A program made the position numbers and the translations under genes. Under the pieces are notes generated by a model. The model was not told the DNA's origin and made no database searches. It saw nothing but the letters and a program-made list of their open reading frames with translations. This document shows positions 7,354 to 20,663 of a DNA stretch of 64,000 bases, one piece after another. This stretch comes from Sinorhizobium fredii NGR234 (GTDB lineage Bacteria > Pseudomonadota > Alphaproteobacteria > Rhizobiales > Rhizobiaceae), in the NCBI RefSeq assembly GCF_000018545.1, contig NC_012587.1:1302001-1366000 (forward strand). The letters run 5' to 3'. Position 1 is the stretch's first letter. Every line of letters starts with the position of its first letter.

Positions 7354-9411
7354 TCAAATATCCAGATTCTCCACAAACACGGCGCGCTCCTGGATAAAGC
7401 GGAAGCGCGCGTCGGCCTTCGTTCCCATCAGGTTGTCGACGGCCTCGCGCGTCCCCTCGAAATCAACGTCGTCGATCTCGACCTTGAGCAGGGTCCGGTT
7501 GGCCGGATCCATGGTCGTTTCCTTGAGCTGTGCCGGAAGCATCTCGCCCAAACCCTTGAACCGGCCGATCTCGACCTTGCCGCGGCCGTTGAATTCGGTG
7601 CGCATCAGTTCTTCGCGATGCGCGTCGTCGCGCGCATAGAACGTCCTGGAGCCCTGGCTCAATCGGTAGAGCGGCGGCACGGCGAGGTAGAGATGGCCGC
7701 CGCGAATGAGTTCCGGCATCTCCTGATAGAAGAAGGTGATCAAGAGCGAGGCGATGTGGGCACCGTCGACGTCCGCGTCGGTCATGATGATGACTCGCTC
7801 GTAGCGAAGATCCTCCTCGCGGTATTTCGACCGCGTACCGCAGCCGAGCGCCTGGACGAGGTCGGTGATCTGCTGGTTGGCGCCGAGCTTTTCGCGGCCG
7901 GCACTGGCGACGTTGAGGATCTTGCCGCGCAGGGGCAGGATGGCCTGGTTGGCGCGGTTGCGCGCCTGCTTGGCCGAGCCGCCTGCCGAGTCGCCCTCGA
8001 CGATGAAGAGTTCAGCGCCTTCCGCGGTGTTCTGCGCGCAGTCGGCGAGCTTGCCTGGCAGGCGCAGCTTGCGCACCGCGGTCTTGCGATTGACTTCCTT
8101 TTCCTTGCGTCGGCGGACGCGCTCCTCGGCACGCTCGATCACCCAGTCGAGAAGCTTCGCGGCTTCGCCCGGATTGTCGGCGAGATAGTGGTCGAAAGGG
8201 TCGCGCAGGGCGTTCTCGACGATGCGCTGCGCCTCCACGGTCGCAAGCTTGTCCTTCGTCTGGCCGACGAATTCCGGCTCGCGGATGAAGACCGAGAGCA
8301 TGCCTGCCGCCGAGATCATCACGTCGTCGGTGGTGACGATCGCGGCCCGCTTGTTCTGCGTGAGCTCGGCGTAGTTCTTCAAACCCTTGGTGAGCGCGAT
8401 GCGCAGGCCCGCCTCGTGCGTGCCGCCTTCCGGCGTCGGGATGGTGTTGCAGTAGGAGTGGATCTGCTGGTCGCCGCCATACCAGGTAACGGCCCATTCG
8501 AGCGAGCCGTGGCCGCCGGACTTTTCCGACTTGCCGGCGAAGATCTCGCGCGTGACGGTGAATTCCTTGCCGAGCGTCGCGGCGAGATAATCCTTGAGAC
8601 CGCCGGGGAAATGGAAGACCGCCTTTTCCGGAGTTTCCGAACCTTCCGGCAAGAGCGACGGATCACAGGACCAGCGGATCTCGACGCCGCCGAACAGATA
8701 GGCCTTGGAGCGGGCCATGCGGAACAGCCGCGCCGGCTCAAAGCGGGCATGCGGGCCGAAGATTTGCGGGTCCGGATGGAAGCGGACCTTCGTGCCTCGG
8801 CGATTGTGCACCTCGCCGAGCTCTTCGAGCCCACCCTGTGGAATGCCGCGGGAGAAGCGCTGGCGGTAGAGCTTGCGGTTGCGCGCCACCTCGACCTCGA
8901 CCGAGTCCGACAGCGCGTTGACGACGGACACGCCGACGCCATGCAGGCCGCCCGAGGTCTCGTAAGCCTTGCCGTCGAACTTTCCGCCGGCATGCAGCAC
9001 CGTCATCACCACTTCGAGGGTCGACTTGTTGGGGAACTTCGGGTGGTTTTCCACGGGAATGCCGCGGCCGTTGTCGGTCACCGTCAGGAAGCCCTCGGCG
9101 TCGAGGTATACTTCGATGAAGTTGGCGTGGCCGGCGACGGCCTCGTCCATCGAGTTGTCGATCACCTCGGCAAAGAGGTGGTGCAGCGCCTTCTCGTCCG
9201 TTCCGCCGATATACATGCCCGGCCGGCGGCGCACCGGCTCCAGCCCCTCGAGGACCTCGATGGCGGAAGCATCGTAGTCGCTGCCGTCGCTCCCCTTCGG
9301 CGTAGGCCGCGGCGCATCGCTGCCGGCGGCAGGCGCTGTCGGCTTGCGCGGCGCGTCGGCCGGCTTCGGCTGCAAGGGCATGGCGGAGAAGAGGTCGCTG
9401 CTGTCGTCCAT
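7354..9411 (-). CDS. parE: DNA topoisomerase IV subunit B
   Basis: A 685-aa type IIA topoisomerase ATPase subunit acting with ParC to decatenate and relax DNA. It shows the GHKL ATPase motifs (EVIDNSMDEAVAG, TVTDNGRGIP, SGGLHGVGVSVVNALS), the QTK-type lysine loop (GQTKDKL), and a TOPRIM domain (ELFIVEGDSAGGSAKQARNR split motif, then IMTDADVDGAHIASLL). The residues between TOPRIM and the C-terminus lack the long GyrB insert, which favours ParE. An N-terminal Pro/Ala-rich tail of about 55 residues precedes the ATPase domain. Start placed at 9411 (MDDSSDLFS), downstream of a longer, poorly supported frame. Followed by IS110 element 1. Confidence 0.93.
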   Translation of the reverse strand: MDDSSDLFSAMPLQPKPADAPRKPTAPAAGSDAPRPTPKGSDGSDYDASAIEVLEGLEPVRRRPGMYIGGTDEKALHHLFAEVIDNSMDEAVAGHANFIEVYLDAEGFLTVTDNGRGIPVENHPKFPNKSTLEVVMTVLHAGGKFDGKAYETSGGLHGVGVSVVNALSDSVEVEVARNRKLYRQRFSRGIPQGGLEELGEVHNRRGTKVRFHPDPQIFGPHARFEPARLFRMARSKAYLFGGVEIRWSCDPSLLPEGSETPEKAVFHFPGGLKDYLAATLGKEFTVTREIFAGKSEKSGGHGSLEWAVTWYGGDQQIHSYCNTIPTPEGGTHEAGLRIALTKGLKNYAELTQNKRAAIVTTDDVMISAAGMLSVFIREPEFVGQTKDKLATVEAQRIVENALRDPFDHYLADNPGEAAKLLDWVIERAEERVRRRKEKEVNRKTAVRKLRLPGKLADCAQNTAEGAELFIVEGDSAGGSAKQARNRANQAILPLRGKILNVASAGREKLGANQQITDLVQALGCGTRSKYREEDLRYERVIIMTDADVDGAHIASLLITFFYQEMPELIRGGHLYLAVPPLYRLSQGSRTFYARDDAHREELMRTEFNGRGKVEIGRFKGLGEMLPAQLKETTMDPANRTLLKVEIDDVDFEGTREAVDNLMGTKADARFRFIQERAVFVENLDI

Positions 9412-9664
9412 GGAGTGGTTCAGATCATTCCTGTCGTCTCTGTCGGCAAGGCCATAGCAAGAGCAGAGCGCTGCCGCCATCTCTTGCCGCGCGAATCACC
9501 GGAATTCTGCCAGACTCTTGCGCAAAGCGCGAACAAAAGGCGAATTTCCGATGTGCCGGATGGGCGAATGGCCCGGCAACGCGACGAATTGCTCGCTTCA
9601 GTGTTGCGTAGCGAATGTCCCGGTGGCAAGGCATGGGCCGAACCAGGGAGCCCGTCGGGTGTCT

Positions 9665-10543
9665 ATGTCCACAATTGTTTTTTCCGTCCGACTGCTGGTA
9701 GGCGCGGTGCTTTTCTTGAGCGTCGCGGCCTCCGCCATAGCCAAGCCCCTGCAGCCCTACAAGGATGCACTGTTCGGCTATCCCGCAATCCTGCGGGAGG
9801 AGGACGGCGGTGATTTCCGCGTCGTCGACTATCAGGAACTGAGGGACATCAACGGGCGCGACCAGATTCCGGAGCGACGTGTGAAGCGGGCCTATCTGTC
9901 GCTTGGCGTGAAAAGTTCGCAGGTCAACGAGACTCTCGACCTCGGTGGTCGCTCTCTCGACGTGACGCGCATCGGCCCGGATCGCGGCGCAGCCTTCACG
10001 GTAATCTTTGTCCATGGGCGCGGCGGCGACCGGCGCCTCGGCGCCAACGATTTTTCATTTGGCGGCAATTTCAACCGCCTCAAAAATCTGGCGGTCGGCA
10101 ATGGCGGTGCCTACTATGCGCCGAGCATACGCTCCTTCGATGCGGCCGGCGTCGCCGATATCGCGGCGCTGATCCGCCTTGCCGCCGAGCGATCCGGCGG
10201 CCGGCCCGTGGTGCTGTCCTGCGCCTCCATGGGAAGCTTCATCTGCTGGGGCATCGCGCGCGACCAGAGGGCCACGGCAGCGCTGGGCGGCATGATGGTG
10301 ATGGGCGGCGTCGCCGACCCCGCGTTTGAAGAGAGCGCGGCTTACAAGGCAAGGCTGCCGATGTTCTTCAGCCATGGCAGCAACGACAGCGTCTATCCGG
10401 CCGAGGCACAGGTTGCACTCTATCGTTCGGTGCGCAGCAAGAACTATCCCGCTCGCTTCGTGTTGTTTGAGACTGGGTCGCATGGGACGCCGGTGCGCAT
10501 GACCGACTGGCGGGATGCGTTGAACTGGATTCTTGATCGATAG
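9665..10543 (+). CDS. Exported alpha/beta hydrolase
   Basis: A 292-aa protein with a signal peptide (MSTIVFSVRLLVGAVLFLSV... ASAIA-KP). The body is an alpha/beta hydrolase: FVHGRGGDRR oxyanion region, nucleophile elbow-like SCASMGSF, acid FFSHGSNDSVYP, and histidine ETGSHGTP. It is probably a periplasmic esterase of unknown substrate. The nucleophile motif C-A-S-M-G departs from the classic G-x-S-x-G at its first position. The 253 bp between it and divergent parE should hold both promoters; I see no other gene there. The next gene follows after 33 bp, so the two may be co-transcribed. Confidence 0.82.
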   Translation: MSTIVFSVRLLVGAVLFLSVAASAIAKPLQPYKDALFGYPAILREEDGGDFRVVDYQELRDINGRDQIPERRVKRAYLSLGVKSSQVNETLDLGGRSLDVTRIGPDRGAAFTVIFVHGRGGDRRLGANDFSFGGNFNRLKNLAVGNGGAYYAPSIRSFDAAGVADIAALIRLAAERSGGRPVVLSCASMGSFICWGIARDQRATAALGGMMVMGGVADPAFEESAAYKARLPMFFSHGSNDSVYPAEAQVALYRSVRSKNYPARFVLFETGSHGTPVRMTDWRDALNWILDR

Positions 10544-10576
10544 CCGAGAGCGCGGGCCGCATTTTGGAAAATTAGC

Positions 10577-11893
10577 ATGGAAAAGTTTGAAAGCTGGGGG
10601 CGGCTCGACAAGCGGCCTGAAGGCGCCATCTCGCCGGATGACTACGAGGACCGGCTCGGCGCGGTCGCCCCCATGGCCTATCTCCCCTTCGGCAACGGGC
10701 GGAGCTATGGCGACGTCTGCCGCACGGATCGCGGCACGCTGGTCGACAGCGCCAGGCACGGCCGCATCCTCACCTTCGATCCGGGAACCGGGGTGATGAC
10801 CTGCGAGGCCGGTGTCACATTGCGTGAAATTCTCGTGAAGGCGATACCGCACCGCTTCTTCCTGCCCGTGACGCCGGGCACGGGTTTTGTTACCGTCGGC
10901 GGGGCCGTCGCCAATGACGTGCACGGCCGGAACCATCATGCCCGCGGCTCCTTCGGCAATCATGTCCGGCGCCTGACGCTGCTGCGCTCGGATGGCCAGC
11001 GCCTAGTCTGCTCTGCCGACGAGAATGCCGAGCTCTTTGCCGCCACGATCGGCGGCCTGGGCCTGACGGGACTGATCCTCGACGTGGAACTGCGGCTGAT
11101 GAAAGTTCCGTCGCCGCATGTCCAACAACACGCGATTCGTTTCGAAAACCTCGACGAATATTTCGCGCTCGTCGATCGCGTCGGCGAAGAGCACGAATAT
11201 TCCGTCGCCTGGATCGATCAGCTCGCGGGGGGCCGACGTACAGGAAGGGGTGTGCTCTGGGCTGGGGACCATGCGGATGCATCCTGCGAATATCCGGACG
11301 TACCCAAGGGGCTGAAGCTCTCATTGCCCCTGTCTCTGCCGTTCAATCCGTTGAATTCCCTGACGCTGAAGGCGCTCAACGAGTACCGCTTTCGCAGGGA
11401 GGTGCCGGGGGAAACGGTTTCGACGATAAAGTGGACGTCCTACTTCCATCCGCTCGACCGGCTCGGTGCCTGGCATCGGCTTTACGGGCCGCAGGGTCCT
11501 TGCCAGCACCAAAGTGTTTATCCGGTAGAGAATGCCCAGCAGACCACGGTCCGGCTCCTGGAGACTGCCCGCAAACACGGCCACGCCTCTTTCCTGACGA
11601 CAGTGCATCGTTTCGGAGACACTGCAGCCCGAGGCTTACTTTCCTTCCCTCGGCCGGGTTTCTCGCTGATCTTGGACTTCGCCAATCAAGGTGAAGCGAC
11701 CGTCAAGTTGCTCGATGCTCTCGACCGGATTGTCGTCGAGGTCGGCGGCGCGGTGAATCCAAGCAAGGATCTCCGCATGGGCCCTGATGTTTTCCAGGCG
11801 TCCTTCCCGTCGTGGCGAAAGCTCGAAGCATTGCGCGATCCGGCCCTGGTCTCGGATTTCTGGAAGCGCACCGCGCTCGCGCTCAACTGCTGA
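10577..11893 (+). CDS. FAD-binding oxidase, DprE1/VAO-like
   Basis: A 438-aa vanillyl-alcohol-oxidase superfamily protein. The N-terminal FAD-binding PCMH domain shows PFGNGRSYGD (about residue 37), MTCEAGVTLREIL, PVTPGTGFVTVGGAVANDVHGRNHH and FAATIGGLGLTGLI. The NDVHGRNHH segment is characteristic of the DprE1-like branch (decaprenylphosphoryl-ribose 2-oxidase). In rhizobia such proteins probably oxidise a polyprenyl-linked or free sugar; the substrate is not established here. No signal peptide. The start has only a weak ribosome site. Confidence 0.83.
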   Translation: MEKFESWGRLDKRPEGAISPDDYEDRLGAVAPMAYLPFGNGRSYGDVCRTDRGTLVDSARHGRILTFDPGTGVMTCEAGVTLREILVKAIPHRFFLPVTPGTGFVTVGGAVANDVHGRNHHARGSFGNHVRRLTLLRSDGQRLVCSADENAELFAATIGGLGLTGLILDVELRLMKVPSPHVQQHAIRFENLDEYFALVDRVGEEHEYSVAWIDQLAGGRRTGRGVLWAGDHADASCEYPDVPKGLKLSLPLSLPFNPLNSLTLKALNEYRFRREVPGETVSTIKWTSYFHPLDRLGAWHRLYGPQGPCQHQSVYPVENAQQTTVRLLETARKHGHASFLTTVHRFGDTAARGLLSFPRPGFSLILDFANQGEATVKLLDALDRIVVEVGGAVNPSKDLRMGPDVFQASFPSWRKLEALRDPALVSDFWKRTALALNC

Positions 11894-11899
11894 GAACGG

Positions 11900-12490
11900 T
11901 CAGCGCCTCATTCCCTTTATGTCCATGTCGAACTCGACCACGTTCGAGTAGATGGGCGTGCCGACGTCCATGCCGTAGGGCGCACGGCGGATGCTGCCGC
12001 GGATGGTGAAGGAGATCGAACCCTTGTTCCAATCGGTCAGCGTGACGGCAAAGCGCTCCTTGCGTGTCTTGCCGCGCGCCGTCAGCGCACCCTCGACGGT
12101 TGCGCTGTCAGGCCCGGTCTGCGTCACGCTCGTGGAACGGAAGGTCACCGTCTGATAGTTGGCCGTATCGAAGACCGCGCTGGAACGCAGGAAATCCTCG
12201 ATTCGGCGCTCTCTCGCCCTCACGCTCTCCGGATAGAGCGTGAACTCGACCGACGATCGCCCGACATTGCCGCCGTCTATCCGGAACCTGCCGGAGAACT
12301 TCGCGAAGTTGCCGGCGATACCGCCGCCACCTGTCTGCCCGACATTGAATTGGATGCGGGAGGAACTTGCGATGCTGTAGCTGCCGGCTGCGTCGGCGAG
12401 CGACGCAGCCTTTGCGGCCACAGGTAGAGCGGCAGCGAGCAAGGCCAATGGAAGGGCTGCCTTCAGTGAGAGAGTGCGTGGAGCGTTCAT
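11900..12490 (-). CDS. YceI family periplasmic protein
   Basis: A 196-aa protein with a signal peptide (MNAPRTLSLKAALPLALLAAALPVAA-KA truncated by peptidase near AKA-AS) and a YceI lipocalin-like beta-barrel: SRIQFNVGQTGGGGIAGNFAKFSGRF near the start and VEGALTARGKTRKERFAVTL in the middle. Family members bind polyisoprenoid or quinone-like lipids. Its ATG overlaps the stop of the cytochrome b561 gene by 4 bp, so the two form an operon; YceI and b561 are often paired, suggesting a quinone-linked periplasmic redox role. Confidence 0.9.
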   Translation of the reverse strand: MNAPRTLSLKAALPLALLAAALPVAAKAASLADAAGSYSIASSSRIQFNVGQTGGGGIAGNFAKFSGRFRIDGGNVGRSSVEFTLYPESVRARERRIEDFLRSSAVFDTANYQTVTFRSTSVTQTGPDSATVEGALTARGKTRKERFAVTLTDWNKGSISFTIRGSIRRAPYGMDVGTPIYSNVVEFDMDIKGMRR

Positions 12491-13113
12491 GAATCATTTC
12501 CTTCCGGCAGCGGCTTCATTGCTTCTCGAACATCGGCTGCGTCTGCATCGCTCGGCCGAGAGCCGGCGCCCAGCATGCGTTTCAGCACCGCGTCGCCTCG
12601 AATGAATTGGTGGTAAAGCGCTGCTGCAGCGTGGACGACCACCAGGGCGAGCATGGCATAGGCGAGCAATGCGTGGGCAAAGGCCCAGAACGCTTCGGAG
12701 CTCTCCGATTGCGGCACGGGCAGGTGCGGAACGACGACGATGTTGAAGTAGAAGCTCGGGATGTTCAACGTCGAGGCGGAAGCGACAGCCCAGCCGGCTA
12801 GAGGAGTTGCGAGCCCGAGGATGATGAGCATACGGTGCGCTTCGCCTGCCGCCACATGTTCGAACGGGCGGAGCCCCGGGGCCGGCGGCGGGCTGCGTTC
12901 TACCAGCCACCAGATCGCCCTCACGAGCGCCAGGCCCAGAGCGGTGAAGCCGAACGACTTGTGCCATTGGTAGAGCGAAAACTGCAGTGCGGGGTCGATT
13001 TCGGTGCGCCGCATGAGGAAGCCGATCAGCATCAGACCGAGGATCAGCAGCGCCATCGTCCAGTGCAGGACGATCGTTACGCTTCCGAAACCACTCTCGC
13101 TGTTGCGCAGCAT
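12487..13113 (-). CDS. Cytochrome b561 family membrane protein
   Basis: A 208-aa di-haem cytochrome b561 with four membrane spans (about residues 15-35, 50-70, 95-115, 145-170). Candidate haem-ligand histidines are in VLHWTMALL, YQWHKSFGFTAL, EAHRMLIIL and VVHAAAALYHQF. Family members oxidise quinol and pass electrons to periplasmic partners. Start chosen at 13113 (MLRNSESGFG); the frame is open farther upstream but without b561 homology. First gene of an operon with yceI. Confidence 0.9.
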   Translation of the reverse strand: MLRNSESGFGSVTIVLHWTMALLILGLMLIGFLMRRTEIDPALQFSLYQWHKSFGFTALGLALVRAIWWLVERSPPPAPGLRPFEHVAAGEAHRMLIILGLATPLAGWAVASASTLNIPSFYFNIVVVPHLPVPQSESSEAFWAFAHALLAYAMLALVVVHAAAALYHQFIRGDAVLKRMLGAGSRPSDADAADVREAMKPLPEGNDS

Positions 13114-13348
13114 CGAACGACCAATTCGTTTGCCTTGCCGGTGGGCAGTCTGCTGACATGAGACGCCCGAAGCCTGGGTTTTATTCGGAACGTTGCATCC
13201 ATTCCAGGCGGCATCGGGCATCGATAGCGCAACTCGCCCGCTTTGTCCTGCCGTTGGGTCGGCCCGGAATCTGCGGGCGGGTGCTTTCATTTGCCCGACC
13301 GATTTGCTAGGCCGCTTGCCCGAGAGCCCTGATCCCGGAGGAAGTTTC

Positions 13349-14119
13349 ATGACGCCCGATATCCGCCCGCTGGTTGCCGGCAACTGGAAGATGAATGGCA
13401 CGCGTGCATCGCTGGACCAGATCAAGGCGATGGCCGAAGGCGTCAAGGGCGCACTTTCCGCAAAGGTGGAGACGCTGATCTGCCCGCCGGCGACGCTGCT
13501 CTATGTTGCGACCGCGCTTTGCGACGACAGTCCGCTGATGATCGGCGCCCAGGACTGCCACCAGAAACAGTCGGGTGCCCATACCGGCGAGATTTCCGCC
13601 GAGATGATCGCCGATTGCTTCGGCACGCACGTCATCGTCGGCCACTCGGAACGCCGCACCGATCATGCCGAGACCGATGCGCTGGTCAGGGCGAAGACGG
13701 AAGCCGCGCACGCCGCGGCGCTCGTCGCCATCGTCTGCATCGGCGAGACCGAAGAAGAGCGCAAGAGCGGCAAGACGCTCGACGTGCTGAAGCGCCAGCT
13801 CGCCGAAAGCCTGCCAGATGCCGCGACGGCTGAGAACACCGTGATCGCCTATGAGCCGGTCTGGGCGATCGGTACGGGCCTGACGCCGACCGTCGGAGAT
13901 GTCGAGGAGGCGCATGCCTTCATGCGGCGTGAACTCGTCTCCCGCTTTGGTTCGGAAGGCGGCAAGATGCGGATCCTTTACGGCGGCTCCGTCAAGCCCT
14001 CCAATGCCACGGAATTGATGGGCGTCGCCAATGTGGACGGCGCCCTGATCGGCGGCGCCAGCTTGAAAGCGGAAGACTTCCTCGCCATCTACGGGGCCTA
14101 TGAAGAATTGACTGCGTGA
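13349..14119 (+). CDS. tpiA: Triosephosphate isomerase
   Basis: A 256-aa glycolytic and gluconeogenic enzyme interconverting DHAP and glyceraldehyde-3-phosphate. It shows the substrate lysine in VAGNWKMNG, the catalytic His in IVGHSERR, the catalytic Glu in [12 protein letters not shown] (loop 6), and the phosphate-binding [21 protein letters not shown] ribosome site ends about 5 bases before ATG 13349, which fixes the start although the frame is open upstream. Followed by secG after 134 bp. Confidence 0.97.
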   Translation: MTPDIRPLVAGNWKMNGTRASLDQIKAMAEGVKGALSAKVETLICPPATLLYVATALCDDSPLMIGAQDCHQKQSGAHTGEISAEMIADCFGTHVIVGHSERRTDHAETDALVRAKTEAAHAAALVAIVCIGETEEERKSGKTLDVLKRQLAESLPDAATAENTVIAYEPVWAIGTGLTPTVGDVEEAHAFMRRELVSRFGSEGGKMRILYGGSVKPSNATELMGVANVDGALIGGASLKAEDFLAIYGAYEELTA

Positions 14120-14142
14120 CCGGCGCGCGGGTCCGGCGGGGG

Positions 14143-14170
14143 CTTGGAATAGCCGCCTGCTTGGTATAAA
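14143..14170 (+). promoter_or_regulatory. Putative secG promoter
   Basis: CTTGGA at 14143-14148 and TATAAA at 14165-14170, separated by 16 bp, resemble the rhizobial housekeeping consensus CTTGAC / CTATAT. It lies about 84 bp before the secG start. Sequence match only. Confidence 0.4.
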
Positions 14171-14253
14171 GAGGCGCGAAATTTGGCCGCGGCCCGTTAC
14201 GTGGCCGCGATCGTTCGATTCGAATGCCCCGCAGAGGGCAGGACTGGAAGCTG

Positions 14254-16492
<2,239 letters not shown>

Positions 16493-16556
16493 GCTGGCAC
16501 TGTTCAGCACCCGGCGGCGAAGGCTCTTCCTTTACGTTGCCGGCGAGTGGAGGCGA

Positions 16557-16783
16557 GGAGCGTGCGTCCTGCCAATCTCCCGTGGGGGAGATGCCCGGCA
16601 GGGCAGAGGCGTCGACCGCACGGGGGGGCGAACACGCCCCCACATCGACCATGGACCGGATTATCGAGCTGAGCAGGGCCCAGACTGGGATAAATCAGCA
16701 GTTTAGAGGTAGCCGGCAGCACCCCCCTCTGCCCTGCCGGGCATCTCCCCCACAAGGGGGGAGATGGGCAAGACGCACGCTCC
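16557..16783. repeat. Inverted-repeat intergenic element
   Basis: The 415-bp gap between pyrG and the VOC gene is mostly this element. A perfect 28-bp inverted repeat lies at 16582-16609 and 16726-16753 (core GATGCCCGGCAGGGCAGAGG). Outer arms GAGCGTGCGTC...CATCTCCC extend it imperfectly to the ends, and each arm carries its own small hairpin (CTCCC...GGGAG). The central 116 bp have no coding potential. I recall the GCATCTCCCCCAC-type arm as common between genes in Rhizobiaceae. Nothing else is recognised in the gap. Confidence 0.75.
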
Positions 16784-16907
16784 ACGTCTCCTCGACAACC
16801 GTTTGAATGATACTCATCAGCGTTGATCGCCGCCCTACGACCGCCGCGCTTGCAATCGGCCGTCAAAAGTTGCAAACAGCGGCAAACCGGTCATCAGGGA
16901 AACCGCC

Positions 16908-17795
16908 ATGAACCTGCCCACGCGCACCGCCCGCCCGCTCGATCATCTCGTGCTGCCGGTGGCGGAACTCGGGCAGGCAAGGCGGCGCCTGGCCGATCTC
17001 GGCTTCACGGTTGCCGAGGACGCACGCCATCCCTTCGGCACGGAAAACGCCTGCGTCTTCTTTCCTGACAATACCTATCTGGAGCCGCTCGCCATAGCCT
17101 CCCGCGAGGAGTGCGAGGCTGCTGCGCTCGCCGGAAATGCCTTTGTCGCGCGCGACCACGCGTTCCGCTTTCGGCAGGGCCCCGAAGGCCTATCGGCAAT
17201 CGTGCTCGGGACGCCCGATGCCGCCACCGATCACATCCGCTACCGGTCCTGCGGCATCTCCGGCGGCGAGATGCTGGAATTCTCGCGGCCCATGCGTCTG
17301 CCGGACGGACGCGAAGGGCTCCGCTCTTTCCGGTTGGCCTTCGCCGCGGATCTGCGCGCGCCGGATTTCTTCCTGTTCAGTTGCCAGCGTATTCGCGCCC
17401 TGCCGGTCGACAGCGCGCTGCACAAGCACGAAAATGGTGTGGTCGGCATTGCCGAAGTCGTTCTTTCGGAGCCCAATCCGACGGACTTCCAGTATCTGCT
17501 GCAGGAAGCCGTCGATGAGCGCGAGGTCTCGGCCCATTCCTTCGGGATGGACATCCAAGCCGGCAGCGCCAAGCTGTCGGTCATGAACCCTGCCGGGATG
17601 GAGGCCTTCTACGGGCGCCCCGTCAGCGCGACCGAACGCGGCCTGCGCGGCCGTGCCGTGGTGTTCCGCGTCACCGATCTCGAGGCGACCCGCGCGCTGT
17701 TTGCGCAGAACGATATCGAATTTGCAGAAATGGGCGGACGCCTCATTGTTCCGGAAGCGCCGGGGCAGGGGGTGATTTTCGCGTTTGGAGTGTGA
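16908..17795 (+). CDS. VOC (glyoxalase-like) family protein
   Basis: A 295-aa protein with vicinal-oxygen-chelate folds: [23 protein letters not shown] at residues 11-33 is a typical beta-alpha-beta start with a metal-ligand His, and [13 protein letters not shown] near residue 175 begins a second module. It resembles the glyoxalase-like group found next to kdsA in rhizobia; substrate unknown. The stop TGA at 17793-17795 is 2 bp before the kdsA ATG, so it is co-transcribed with kdsA. Confidence 0.82.
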   Translation: MNLPTRTARPLDHLVLPVAELGQARRRLADLGFTVAEDARHPFGTENACVFFPDNTYLEPLAIASREECEAAALAGNAFVARDHAFRFRQGPEGLSAIVLGTPDAATDHIRYRSCGISGGEMLEFSRPMRLPDGREGLRSFRLAFAADLRAPDFFLFSCQRIRALPVDSALHKHENGVVGIAEVVLSEPNPTDFQYLLQEAVDEREVSAHSFGMDIQAGSAKLSVMNPAGMEAFYGRPVSATERGLRGRAVVFRVTDLEATRALFAQNDIEFAEMGGRLIVPEAPGQGVIFAFGV

Positions 17796-17797
17796 CA

Positions 17798-18637
17798 ATG
17801 GAAACGAATGCAAGGGTCGTCGTCGGCGAGGGTATCGGCCAGGTGGTATTCTCGCAGAAGGAGCGGCTGACGCTGATCGCCGGCCCCTGCCAGATGGAGA
17901 GCCGCGAGCACGCCTTCATGATGGCCGGCAAGCTCGCCGAGCTCTGCAAGTCGCTCGGTCTCGGCCTTGTCTATAAGTCTTCCTTCGACAAGGCGAACCG
18001 CACCTCGCTCTCCGGCAAGCGCGGCATCGGCCTTGAGAAGGCGATGGAGATCTTTGCCGATCTCAAGCGCGAATTCGGCTTTCCGGTGCTGACCGACGTC
18101 CATACGGAAGAACAGTGCTCGCAAGTCGCCGGGACCATCGACATCCTGCAGATCCCGGCCTTCCTGTCGCGCCAGACCGACCTGCTCGTCGCGGCGGCGA
18201 AAACAGGGCGCGCGATCAACGTGAAGAAGGGCCAGTTTCTCGCGCCCTGGGACATGAAGAACGTGCTCGCCAAGTTCACCATGAGCGGCAATCCGAACGT
18301 GCTTCTCTGCGAGCGCGGCGCGTCCTTCGGCTACAACACGCTCGTTTCCGACATGCGCTCGCTGCCAATCATGGCGGGGCTCGGCGCGCCCGTGGTCTTC
18401 GACGCGACCCATTCGGTGCAGCAGCCTGGCGGGCAGGGCGGCTCCTCGGGCGGCCAGCGTGAGTTCGTCGAGACCTTGGCGCGTGCGGCTGTCGCTGTCG
18501 GCGTCGCCGGCGTCTTCATCGAGACGCATGAGGACCCGGACAGCGCCCCCTCCGACGGCCCGAACATGGTGCCGCTCAAGGACATGCCGCGTCTCCTCGA
18601 AAAGCTGCTCGCCTTCGACGCGATATCCAAGGCCTGA
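17798..18637 (+). CDS. kdsA: 3-deoxy-D-manno-octulosonate 8-phosphate synthase
   Basis: A 279-aa enzyme condensing PEP with arabinose-5-phosphate to KDO-8-P, needed for lipopolysaccharide inner core. Conserved segments: IAGPCQMES (residues 30-38), [69 protein letters not shown]. The first Cys in AGPCQ points to the metal-dependent class. ATG 17798 is preferred because GGAG ends 7 bases upstream; a GTG two codons earlier overlaps the previous stop. Confidence 0.96.
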   Translation: METNARVVVGEGIGQVVFSQKERLTLIAGPCQMESREHAFMMAGKLAELCKSLGLGLVYKSSFDKANRTSLSGKRGIGLEKAMEIFADLKREFGFPVLTDVHTEEQCSQVAGTIDILQIPAFLSRQTDLLVAAAKTGRAINVKKGQFLAPWDMKNVLAKFTMSGNPNVLLCERGASFGYNTLVSDMRSLPIMAGLGAPVVFDATHSVQQPGGQGGSSGGQREFVETLARAAVAVGVAGVFIETHEDPDSAPSDGPNMVPLKDMPRLLEKLLAFDAISKA

Positions 18638-18719
18638 AGCCGGCGCATGAAATATTCATGAACTGCGATGCCGCTCGGGACATTGCCACCGGCGCGCCAT
18701 TGTAATTTCAGGGCCATGA

Positions 18720-20042
<1,323 letters not shown>

Positions 20043-20068
20043 GCAAAAGACGTCTGGCTACCGCGCGG

Positions 20069-20194
20069 CCCCTCATCCCGCTGCCGCGACCTTCTCCCCC
20101 TTGCGGGGAGAAGGGAGATGCCGCGCCGCCTCAGTCCCCTCTCCCCGCGAGCGGGGAGCGGGTTAGTCCTCGGGTTAAACCCGAGGAGAGGGGC
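20069..20194. repeat. Intact bipartite palindromic repeat
   Basis: The 300-bp gap after eno contains this repeat: CCCCTCATCCCG, then hairpin CTTCTCCCCCTTGCGGGGAGAAG, a spacer, hairpin CCTCTCCCCGCGAGCGGGGAG, then CCTCGGGT-TAA-ACCCGAGG and GAGAGGGGC. The same modules occur at 51792-51925 and, split by IS110 element 1, at 5609-5646 / 7220-7302. It is the reference that lets the IS ends be placed. Confidence 0.85.
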
Positions 20195-20229
20195 GATCCG
20201 CCACATCTCGATCGACGATTTAGTATCCA

Positions 20230-20259
20230 AAACCCGCCCGCCTCACGGCCGGCGGGTTT
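20230..20259 (+). terminator. Probable eno terminator
   Basis: Stem AAACCCGCC with GGCGGGTTT around a 12-base interior, followed by CCCTTTCC. The U-tract is weak; assigned mainly by position between eno and the FtsB-like gene. Confidence 0.5.
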
Positions 20260-20342
20260 CCCTTTCCTTGCCGTTCATGGTCAACGGTCGGTTAATCAAT
20301 CGACGCTAGTCTGCCTTGGTATTGCGTAGCAGGGCATTGACG

Positions 20343-20663
20343 ATGTGGACACGGCATCACAAGAAACGGAGACTGGGGCGGCTGGTAGTGCCGGTGATCG
20401 CGGTCGCCTTTCTATCCTACTTCGGCTATCATTCGATCCATGGCGGTTACGGCTTGAGGGCGACGGAGGAGTTTGATCGCCAGATCGCCGAGCGGCAGGC
20501 ACGGCTGGACGAGCTTACTCAGAAGCGGCAAATCCTGGAAAAGGAGGTCGAACTGATGAGTGACGGTTCGTTGGAAAGAGACATGCTGGATGAGAAGGCT
20601 CGCCTCGCGCTCAACATGTCGCGCAGCGATGAGATCGTTATTTTTCACCGCCCGGCGAATTAA
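20343..20663 (+). CDS. FtsB/DivIC-like septum formation protein
   Basis: A 106-aa bitopic protein: basic N-terminus (MWTRHHKKRRLGR), one membrane span (LVVPVIAVAFLSYFGYHSI), then a coiled coil (QIAERQARLDELTQKRQILEKEVELM) and the conserved LERDMLDEKARLALNMSRSDEIVIF end. This is the FtsB/DivIC architecture, which joins FtsL and FtsQ at the division site. Start at ATG 20343; an upstream start is possible but adds no homology. Placement between eno and pdhA is usual in this group. Confidence 0.85.
   Translation: MWTRHHKKRRLGRLVVPVIAVAFLSYFGYHSIHGGYGLRATEEFDRQIAERQARLDELTQKRQILEKEVELMSDGSLERDMLDEKARLALNMSRSDEIVIFHRPAN

Noticed and set aside
20069..20194. Palindromic repeat considered as a CRISPR or attenuator
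   Set aside because: Not a regularly spaced array and no cas genes; its modules recur at two other intergenic sites in the window, so it is a dispersed repeat.
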